NCBI GenBank assembly: GCA_905116865.2 | Contig: CAJHNH020000210.1 | Span: 243,291-307,290, forward strand | Direction of reading: 5' to 3' | Origin: Candidula unifasciata | Taxonomy: Eukaryota; Mollusca; Gastropoda; Stylommatophora; Geomitridae | Length of the DNA stretch: 64,000 nucleotides | Shown here: positions 12,143 to 64,000 of the stretch, piece by piece | How the letters are laid out: each line of letters opens with the position of its first letter | Numbering within the stretch: position 1 is the stretch's first letter | The notes under the pieces: generated by a model | Databases searched by the model: none | Told to the model about the DNA's origin: nothing | The model's input: only the letters and a program-made list of their open reading frames with translations | Translations under genes and position numbers: made by a program

Positions 12143-12595
12143 CAACTATAAAGACCATAAAGGACACTGATATACAACTGCAAAGACATGAGGGACACTA
12201 CTACAATTACAACGACACAAGGACATACTACACAAACCACAAGGAACACTGATATACAACTGTAAAGACATGAGGGACACTACTACAATTACAACGACAC
12301 AAGGACATACTACACAAACCACAAGGAACACTGATATACAACTGTAAAGACATGAGGGACACTACTACAATTACGACACAAGGACATACTACACAAACCA
12401 CAAGGAACACTGATATACAACTGCAAAGACATGAGGGACACTACTACAATTACAACGACACAAGGACATACTACACAAACCACAAGGAACACTGATATAC
12501 AACTGCAAAGACATGAGGGACACTACTACAATTACAACGACACAAGGACATACTACACAAACCACAAGGAACACTGATATACAAAGACCATAAGG
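12143..12595. repeat. 82-bp minisatellite, about 5.5 copies
   Basis: Unit contains aaccacaaggaacactgata and gacatgagggacactactac. Copies differ by few substitutions and one 3-bp deletion. Directly joins the 50-bp array. Confidence 0.9.
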
Positions 12596-12825
12596 GACAT
12601 GTATACAACTACACAGACCCCGGGGAACACCTACAAAATACAAGGGACATTTATACAACTACAAAGACCCCGGGGAACACCTACAAAATACAAGGGACAT
12701 GTATACAACTACACAGACCCCGGGGAACACCTACAAAATACAAGGGACATTTATACAACTACACAGACCCCGGGGAACACCTACAAAATACAAGGGACAT
12801 TTATACAACTACAAAGACCAAAACA
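12594..12825. repeat. 50-bp minisatellite, about 4.5 copies
   Basis: Unit gacatttatacaactacaaa followed by gaccccggggaacacc. Shares tacaactacaaaga with the preceding 82-bp array, so the two probably share an ancestral unit. Confidence 0.9.
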
Positions 12826-12889
12826 ATCACTGTTACAACTACAGGATAAGAAGAGACACTACTACAACTAAACAGACCACACACAACTC

Positions 12890-13275
12890 TCATGTCACTG
12901 GTAGTTAGCGTCGCTTGGATATTTTCTCCACTGTATGCAGATGTGTTGGGAAACAAACAGGCAGACAGACTGGCTGATTCTACATCATCTGGCAGTAAAC
13001 TGATGCATGACAAGCTATATTTTATCAATCCTTTGGGCGATTTTGGGGGGGTGGGGGGGGGGGGGAGTGAACGATGTGGAGGCACAAACAGATCATCAAG
13101 GTCCAAAGAGAATGGTGCAGTGACCACAGGATCTGGCTGACACAAGCACTCAGAGGAAAGGCAAGATGGACACACCATCAGACTGCCACTGGTACTATTG
13201 GAACTGGAACTCTGTGCTGAAGATTTGAGACTAAGCACTTAGGGGAATGACCTCAGTTGCTGTGATGTTAGTTCT
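12890..13275 (+). mobile_element. RNase H LINE 3' fragment
   Basis: Encodes VVSVAWIFSPLYADVLGN, then KQADRLADSTSSGSKLMHDK, the last third of the RNase H domain with its final catalytic Asp (ADRLA), then a G-run frameshift and the standard C-terminal region (TRGSG-like, then GTISIGT-like). Ends at the common 3' end (gttagttctta). Confidence 0.75.
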
Positions 13276-13279
13276 TAAA

Positions 13280-14205
13280 TCATACTGAGTCAAAACAATT
13301 ACAAAGATCACACAAAAAGAAGTATACAACTACACAGTTGGGAGGAGAAACTTAAAACAACTACGAAGACAACAAGAAATCCTTATGCAACCATATTTAG
13401 AAAAAATGGCCTGTCCCTACTTCATAGTAATCTGAATCCAACTCAGGAAGTGAGTTCTATCTTTTGCATCCAGTGAAAAAAAAAAATGAAAATAAAAGAG
13501 GACTGGTTTAGAGCAAATAACAAAACAGGTCAAGAGATATATTAATAAAAAAAGAAAGGAGAGGTAGAAAAAAGGTCAACCTTCACAGATTATCCACGGG
13601 AAAAGGAAGGGTGTCACACCTTTTTATAGGTGTGAAGGAGGTACTGTTGTTATTTGTGTTATTGTGCGCCCACTTTCATTAACATGTAAACACTGATTAC
13701 CATGTTTCCAGTTCCCAAAGAATGTTTATTTAAGTACTCATAATAATTGCAAAGTTAGTCTGGTTTCAACACAAAGTTATCGACTACTTAGTAGCCACCC
13801 AGTTATTCTTATAGCTCACAAGAACACTAATCCCAGGTAGTCACTGGCTAAGTTCATCAACAGTACGCTGGTATAGCTGATCACAAACTCATCCTAGCAA
13901 TATGAACAAAGTCATGAGAGGCTAGCTGATGCCTCTGTAGCAATAGTTACGTATCGTCCTGGCTACCACAACTAACTTTATAATTCCGCCTTCACAGAAG
14001 AAACACTTATCACAAGTATGAACTACTACTGTCCTCTCCACAGCTTTAAATCCAATCCATACCAAGCAAAAAACAATTCCCACATTTTAAGAGCAGCAAA
14101 CAGACACATTCGTTCACTGGACTGTCAAACTAATAACTACCATGTATCGCTCTACCTGTTTGTCAAGTCCCCTTGTCATCTCCCCCTCACTCTAATACTC
14201 AGTTA
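13280..14205. other. No gene recognised
   Basis: AT-rich with an A-rich stretch at 13470-13560; no coding or repeat signal identified. Confidence 0.3.
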
Positions 14206-14211
14206 CCCTTA

Positions 14212-14512
14212 TACCCCGCGGCGTCCGTGGCTAAGGCGTTGCGAGTCCGACTCGTGAGCCAGCATACCGCGATCGAAACCCACTGCAGGCTGCGTCGTTT
14301 GTCTTTTTTGTGTGTGGTATGGGACGTCGCAGGTCGACCCAGCCTAAAATGGGTACCAGGATGGGCTGTCCTGGGAAAGTAAAGACAGCCAGCGTAATGC
14401 TGACCACATTACCCACAGAGTGCTGATGGTCTGTAAAAATATGGGACGCTCTGCCCATATGCCCGATGCGCCGAAGGGCGTGAAAAGGGATCTTTACTTT
14501 TTTTACTTTACT
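14212..14512 (+). mobile_element. SINE A copy, nearly complete (tRNA-derived)
   Basis: Head gtccgtggctaaggcgttgc (A-box-like) and ccgcgatcgaaaccc (B-box-like). Body landmarks: gtcgacccagcctaaaatgg, gtaccaggatgggctgtcct, gtaaagacagccagcgtaat, gctgaccaca, and a terminal atctttacttttttt. Other copies are near 22.1, 40.4, 45.0, 47.8 and 56.4 kb (plus) and 38.1, 46.8 and 48.4 kb (minus). Confidence 0.8.
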
Positions 14513-14879
14513 TACCCTTATACCCCTGCCCGTCTTGTCTACACACAACCCATCTGACCAGTGATTGACCTGTTTGCTGTTATAGGTCAAAGACTAGTGT
14601 TGTTTGTCTTTCTCTCACAGTGTATGGTAAAGTTGACTCATGGCAGAGTGAGGAACTGGACACAGAAAGAAAAAGGTGGAATGTCTGAGAGAAGTACCCA
14701 ACTTTTGTAGTTTTACAGTATTCAACACATTTCATTCAGGAAGTTTGCCCCTGCTTGCCTAGACAGTCAACTCTCATTTGTGCTTACCAAAATGTACGGT
14801 CATGTTTGAGTAATACACACATTATACTTTAACTCTTTCTGTTGTAACACTGGACAGTTGTTGCTAAACTTTAACTCAT

Positions 14880-15775
14880 TGTCCAGTCAGTTTAACAATG
14901 AACACTCTATCCTGGCCTGTACTTTATATACCAGTCAGTTGTAACACTGAACCACTCTATCCTGGCTATTACTTTAACTCTTTATATACTAGTCAGTTGT
15001 AACAATGAACACTCTATCCTGGCTATAACTTTAGCTCTTTATATACCAGCCAGTTGTAACACTGACTACTCTATCCTGGCTATTACTTCAACTCTTAATA
15101 CTGTAACAATGAACACTCTATCTTTAATATACCAGCCAGCCAGTTTTGTAACACTGACTACTCTATCCACTCTATTCCTGGCTATTGAACCACTCAATCC
15201 TGGCTATAACTTTAGCTCTTTATATACCAGCCAGTTGTAACACTGACCACTCTATCCTGGCTATTACTTTAACTCTTTATATACCAGTCAGTTGCAACAC
15301 TGACCACTCTATCCTGGCTATTACTTTAACTCTTTATACACCAGCCAGTTGTAACAATGAACACTCTATCCTGGCTATTACTTTAACTCTTTATATACCA
15401 GTCAGTTGCAACACTGAACCACTCTATCCTGGCTATTACTTTAACTCTTTATACACCAGCCAGTTGTAACACTGAACCACTCTATCCTGGCTATTACTTG
15501 AACTTTTTATATACCAGTCAGTTGTAACAATGAACACTCTATCCTGGCTATTACTTTAACTTTTTATATACCAGCCAGTTGTAACAATGACTACTCTATC
15601 CTGGCTATTACTTTAACTTTTTATATACCAGCCAGTTGTAACACTGACTACTCTATCCTGGCTATTACTTAAACTCTTTATATACCAGCCAGTTGTAACA
15701 CTGACTACTCTATCCTGGCTATTACTTTAACTCTTTATATAGCAGCCAGTTGTTACAGTGACCACTCTATCCTGG
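14880..15775. repeat. 57-bp minisatellite, about 15 copies
   Basis: Unit contains actctatcctggctattact, ttaactctttatataccag and cagttgtaacactg. Early copies are irregular and internally deleted; later ones are regular. Confidence 0.92.
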
Positions 15776-15779
15776 CTAT

Positions 15780-16439
15780 CAATCATTATCCCTTTGTGTC
15801 GTTAAAATGTAACATGGGGCTCACAGCCAATTCCTCTACTGTATTCTGTAATGTCCTGTTTCAGGAAGGCTAACCTGGGAAACCAATGCAATATAATGTA
15901 GCAAGTTGGATGTGTCGATCAACAAGGTGCAAAAAACACAACTATAAACAGATACAGCGCAATGAAGACCTTGGAGAAACGCAGAAGAAGAAGGCATCCT
16001 GTCATAAGCAATCCTTTCAAAATTATGCATGGAATTCAGTCTGGCATATCTAGTTAAAATTTATCATAGGTTTTCTTTTGTAAATCTTCTTAAGCATGTT
16101 CATGGTATCAGATAGAAAGTATGCATGAGAAAAACTGTGACTCCAGTCAAGTCATGGTTTTTGTTACTGATATTACCACCATAGTCATACTACCTGTAGT
16201 CGAGGCAAAAGGCATAATCTAGGCATCGTTTCCCAATTAGAAAATGTTAACAAAGATGCAAAACAACAGATGCACAATATATTTTTGCCTTGAATATTTT
16301 GCTGCGTTATTTTGCGGTCAACTGTTTGCACTTTCTTTGTTCAAGTTCTATGTCACATTGCCAGCAGAAACCCTGATAAACACATCACCAACCCCACTGA
16401 GACGCTTTATCGTCAGTATTCTGTCAACTGCAAGCACTG
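15780..16439 (-). other. Likely GOLGA1 3' UTR and downstream flank
   Basis: Directly follows the GOLGA1 stop on the minus strand. No AATAAA or ATTAAA is visible; the variant GATAAA occurs at 16060-16065 and 16406-16411. No independent coding signal. Confidence 0.4.
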
Positions 16440-59650
<43,211 letters not shown>

Positions 59651-60109
59651 GCTGAGCTTCCGAGTCCACAACAACAGGCAGACTGGCTACCTCACTGTTA
59701 GATCCTCTATCAGCACCATGAATTAGATGTCAGTAACACTTCTAATAGTATTCTCACAAATGGTAAAGAATGTACTGAGAAGTTGTAATAAGAGTTTTCT
59801 AAGCCAGAAGTCTGTATACACTGTAAAGATTATTCTGTGGAAAAAGTAAAGAGTTTATATATGAATTGTGAAAGGCAACATTTCTTATTTACTAAGGAAA
59901 ACTGGAACTAACACAGCCAAATATAGATATACTCAAATCTAAAAATTAATCTAGAAAATATTATATCCATGTAAATATACCTAAACTTTAGACTTACAAC
60001 TTTTACAGCCATTTACAGAGATTAACAAATTAACAAATCTGAAACTGCCTTATTCATATGAGACATTTAAACACATCTAAACACTGGACTTGGAACCATC
60101 ACAACAATA

Positions 60110-60800
60110 ATATATATATATAAAAACACGCCTAAACAGTTGAGAACTGACATCAGAGCACTTGGGACATTCCCATAAGTGCTCCATCCCTATTTTCAGC
60201 AGCCAGCCCACATTTCCAATTCTGATAGTACTAGTAGCAATTATATGTCCATTTTTCTTTTTCTCTGAGTGCAAACTGTTGGCCAGATTCCCCTGGTAAC
60301 TCCTCGTTGCACAATGATCTGTTGGTGTTTCTATGTTGTTCACTTGCTTCATCTAGCTTTTCATGCATCAGTTCATTACTCAATGTAGCAGAACCAGCCA
60401 ATCTGTCTTCCTGGTCCTTTCCCCTAACACCTGCATGCAACACAGACAAGATTTAAAAGACTAACTCTCCAAGGACCTCTGAAGTGATGCTTGTCATTCT
60501 GCACACAGCATGCCCATCTTCACATTTTTCAGCATGCTTTGTGTTAGTTAAAATTACATGTGTATGCTTGGTTGTCAAGCCAGCAGAAAGATCCAGTGAA
60601 TGCCTCCATGTTTGGTTGTCAAGCCAGCAGAAAGATTCAGTGACTGCCTCCATGTTTGGTTGTCAAGCCAGCAGAAAGCTCCAGTGACTGCCTCCATGTT
60701 TGGTTGTCAAGCCAGCAGAAAGATTCAGTGACTGCCTCCATGTTTGGTTGTCAAGCCAGCAGAAAGATCCAGTGACTGCTTCCACCTCAATCTTCAAATT
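60110..60800 (-). mobile_element. RNase H LINE 3' fragment with 44-bp internal array
   Basis: Minus strand: IEVEAVTGSFCWLDNQ (catalytic Glu region, at the array), VILTNTKHAEKCE, LHAGVRGKDQEDRLAGSATL (last Asp) and the C-terminal LLKIGMEHLWECPKCSDVSS. The array at 60558-60785 repeats the codons around SFCWLDNQTW five times. Confidence 0.78.
60558..60785. repeat. 44-bp minisatellite inside RNase H codons, 5 copies
   Basis: Unit cctccatgtttggttgtcaa followed by gccagcagaaagattcagtg and actg. Confidence 0.93.
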
Positions 60801-60984
60801 AAATGTGTGGAACACATCTAAACTAGCAATATTAGGACATATGAACAAACACAAACACAAGAACTGAAACTATTAAAGCCGTATGAAGACATAAACAAAT
60901 CTTAATGTTAGATTTGAAACAAACTCAACATATAGACATACAAACAATCTGACAGCTACAGTAATGGTATTAGTTAAGCTATTG

Positions 60985-61290
60985 CCTCTACTTCTTCTTC
61001 CTTGCGTTCACCAGCTGTAAACTCTGGTGGAAAGTTCTGGTTGTTGTCCACTTCTGGACTTTATTATCTTGTTCCAAAATTTGAGTTTTGCATGCACATC
61101 CGTTTTACAGATCTGACTATTTTGTAAGCAGACTGTTGATTCCTCACCTCTCAGGCAAATGAACTCTGACTTCAAAGGAAACACCCATAATTAGTTGACT
61201 TTTATGGCAAGCTTGAGAAGGAAGCAGTGAGTTTATTCTTTATCCCCCAAAAAAATATTTGGTCCCGGCAACCCACAAGGTGAATTTAGT
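60985..61290 (-). mobile_element. Family D retroposon copy
   Basis: cttcttcttccttgcgttca, ccagctgtaaactctggtgg, gcagactgttgattcctcac, ctctcaggcaaatgaactct, cggcaacccacaaggtgaat. Confidence 0.78.
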
Positions 61291-61549
61291 ATTCATTAAC
61301 TGTTAGAATGGACAACTAGTTCTTTTGTAAATCATTAACATAATCATTTTAACATGCTAACCATTATCTCCAATATGAATCTTTATGAAAGCTATCATTT
61401 CAGGGAATTAAAAAAAAAACATAATGAATTCCTTAAGAACCTCCATTTTTGTAAATAACCCTAGATATATGTTGTGCAAACTGTATTTTCAACAAAAGCT
61501 TTTGCTATTTTATGCATCGTATAACTAACAAGGGAATTTGAACTGAGCG

Positions 61550-62090
61550 GAGTCACGAACTAAAATAACTGAGATCTAAGCACTTGGGACATCCCCTGAA
61601 GCACTGAGTCCCCATCGTCAGCAGAGTGCGCAGAGTTCTAATTCCACTGGTACACCAGTAGTAGTTTGTATAAAGTATGTGACCATATCTGTTTAAAGTA
61701 TGTGACCATATCTGTATAAAGTATAAAGTATGTGACCATATCTGTATAAAGTATAAAGTATGTGACCATATCAGTATAAAGTATAAAGTATGTGACCATA
61801 TCTGTATAAAGTATGTGACCATATCTGTATAAAGTATGTGACCATATCTGTATAAAGTATGTGACCATATCTGTATAAAGTATAAAGTATGTGACCATAT
61901 CTGTATAAAGTATGTGACCATATCTGTATAAAGTATGTGACCATATCTGTATAAAGTATAAAGTATGTGACCATATCTGTATAAAGTATAAAGTATGTGA
62001 CCATATCTGTATAAAGTAAAGTATGTGACCATATCTGTATTGCCTTTTCTCTGGGTGCCAGCCAGATCCCCTGCTCATTTCCCTCGGTGT
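61550..62090 (-). mobile_element. RNase H LINE 3' end expanded by a 23-bp array
   Basis: Edges match the LINE 3' end: gagatctaagcacttgggac, ccccatcgtcagcagagtgc at the left, tgccttttctctgggtgcca at the right. The array replaces the single tatatgtccat word of other copies. Confidence 0.82.
61665..62040. repeat. 23-bp minisatellite with 9-bp insert variants, about 14 copies
   Basis: Unit tatctgtataaagtatgtga followed by cca; some units add a second tataaagta. Confidence 0.95.
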
Positions 62091-62094
62091 TTTT

Positions 62095-62655
62095 CTCTCT
62101 AGTCTTACGTTTCCACAGTGTTTATTAGCTCCGAAAGCACTCTGAACACAGTTTCTTTTTGCATCAAATAAATTAAATATGTCAGTCTTTTATAACAAGA
62201 TATTATAATATATTTATGCAATTTATCTAATTTGTAAATAAATGTGATCTCTCATAATTATTAATTAATATTAACAGTATTTATTATAAGATGATATTAT
62301 TATTTATATTATCTCCAGATCAAGATAATCCTGCCTGTTTTTACGACGGTATAATGTTTATGTCTTCCTTCTCAGTTGTGATTGTGTGGTTCTAATGATG
62401 TTGTTTTATTCCTACTGCGTTAGGTTAACGTCATTTCTCAAACGACTTCTCTGATGACTAATAATTAATTTTCTGATTCATGACCAGTGTTTAAGCTTAC
62501 GGCTAACGAACTCAGAACATGGTGACTGTAACTGTTACTTGTTACAGTCACAGTGTAACAAAACAGACTGACACTGAGACTTTGTTATTAAAATATTTTG
62601 AACTTAATTTAATAAATCATATAATGTGGATAATCAGCACAACAACAAGCAACTT
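62095..62655. other. AT-rich upstream intron or flank, no feature recognised
   Basis: Lies between the RNase H element and the candidate first exon; no repeat or coding match. Confidence 0.3.
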
Positions 62656-62658
62656 TAC

Positions 62659-62870
62659 CTGTTAAATTAATGTAACGACAAACGACCACCAAAACTGGAT
62701 GCACAAAAATATGCTTGCCGATTAGATCAGCTACAGATTTCTACCTCCGAGCAGCCGACGTAACACGACTACCACCGTCTCGTCATTATTGATTCGGCCA
62801 TGATGAATGTTTTGGCCTGCGCATTCTCCGGTCCTGATTTTGTAACAACTTGTTGAAGATTATGAAAGTG
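62659..62870 (-). promoter_or_regulatory. Putative GOLGA1 promoter and non-coding first exon
   Basis: On the minus strand a GC-containing stretch with TGCGCAGGC (NRF1-like) and a CATCATGGCC element (YY1-like) is followed by a strong donor, TTAACAG|GTAAAG (GT at 62658-62657). A 10-codon upstream ORF (ATG at 62801-62799, TAG ending 62769) lies inside it. The exon would splice to an acceptor just upstream of the 59650 ATG; the best candidate (aacag near 59700) has a poor pyrimidine tract. The assignment rests on position, strand and motif content only. Confidence 0.4.
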
Positions 62871-63100
62871 GGGTTCTATATTTTTTTACGTACCCCTGAC
62901 GTCAGGTAGGCGAGCAAAAGGCAGACAGCGTTACAAGTGGGAGGATAACATCAAGAGATGGACGAACAGCAGTATGAGTAAGTGTACATCAAGGGCAAGA
63001 GACAGGGCTTGTTGGAGATCCATTGCAGCCAACCTTCATTGTGGAGACGGCACCTGATTGATTGATTGACGTCACAATGACGTCACGGGAGAACCGCAAA
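62870..63100. mobile_element. Second copy of the 27-kb MITE (partial), holding a nested LINE 3' end
   Basis: Left end gggttctatatttttttacg then tacccctgacgtca matches the complement of the right end of the MITE at 27015-27284; after the nested insert the sequence resumes tgacgtcacaatgacgtcac and gggaga, as in the MITE (tgacgtcacaacaacgtcaa, gggaga). The distal end was not recognised. Confidence 0.65.
62906..63068 (+). mobile_element. RTE-like LINE 3' end, 8-bp target duplication
   Basis: Near-identical to 35070-35235 (gtaggcgagcaaaaggcaga, acaagtgggaggataacatc, tccattgcagccaaccttca) and ends in the same gattgattgat tail. TGACGTCA flanks it at about 62898-62905 and 63066-63073. Recent insertion, strongly 5' truncated. 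Confidence 0.85.
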
Positions 63101-63251
63101 CGATATGTCCAGGCTTACCACAGGGATCACCGCTAAATTCAGCAGCTAGAAGCCGCCACAACTCTGTCTGATATACTGAGCGAAAATAAACAGTACTGCG
63201 ATGATGTCATGGATACATAATCTCTCTCTCTCACTCTCTCTATCTATCTCT

Positions 63252-64000
<749 letters not shown>

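Noticed and set aside
12146..12658. Cys/Val-rich minus-strand ORFs
   Set aside because: They are frames through the 82-bp and 50-bp minisatellites, repeated with the unit and interrupted wherever an indel occurs.
14212..14290. A functional tRNA gene
   Set aside because: The boxes belong to the head of SINE A, which continues into a SINE body shared with many copies, and a complete cloverleaf with a paired acceptor stem was not found. Same for 9009-9090 and 47830-47895.

Overview
This is eukaryotic, intron-rich, repeat-dense DNA. It is most likely from an invertebrate animal, and I lean towards a gastropod mollusc because of the mixture of tRNA-derived SINEs, RTE-like LINEs and LINEs with an RNase H tail. 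That placement is inference; nothing in the window names the species.

The window is dominated by one real gene on the minus strand, an orthologue of GOLGA1 (golgin-97). I could assemble 18 coding exons (ATG at 59650, stop at 16442-16440) whose GT/AG boundaries and reading phases are consistent from end to end, giving an 825-residue protein. It starts with the golgin-97-type N-terminal motif MFAKLKKKIE, continues as a long coiled coil, and ends in a GRIP domain (exons 17 and 18) with the conserved tyrosine used to bind Arl1 at the trans-Golgi network. A likely non-coding first exon and promoter lie near 62.66-62.87 kb.

Everything else recognisable is repeat. The region from 1 to 16.4 kb (downstream of the gene) holds SINE copies, an internally deleted mariner sitting inside a minisatellite, a SPIN-like hAT element, several minisatellites and an RNase H LINE fragment. 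The introns from 16.6 to 59.5 kb hold RTE-like LINE 3' ends, truncated RNase H LINEs, three or more tRNA-derived SINE families, a retroposon of about 555 bp (here family C), a (GAA)n-tailed repeat (family D), mariner remnants, a MITE with a telomere-like core, and many tandem arrays. The region from 59.7 to 64 kb holds the 5' flank, two more RNase H fragments, a second partial MITE with a LINE 3' end nested in it, and a CA/TA microsatellite.

Two themes stand out. First, many minisatellites have clearly grown from a segment of a dispersed transposon (31-bp and 16-bp arrays in SINE A, 45-bp array in family D, 39-bp array in an RTE LINE, 23-bp array in an RNase H LINE). Second, two repeats run up to GOLGA1 splice donors: an 1.8-kb array whose units carry GTAAGT on the sense strand abuts exon 7, and a GAA/TTC tract of about 100 bp begins 10 nt after exon 9.

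Splice sites, phases and repeat alignments were read by eye; no database search was run. Repeat boundaries are approximate unless target-site duplications are stated.
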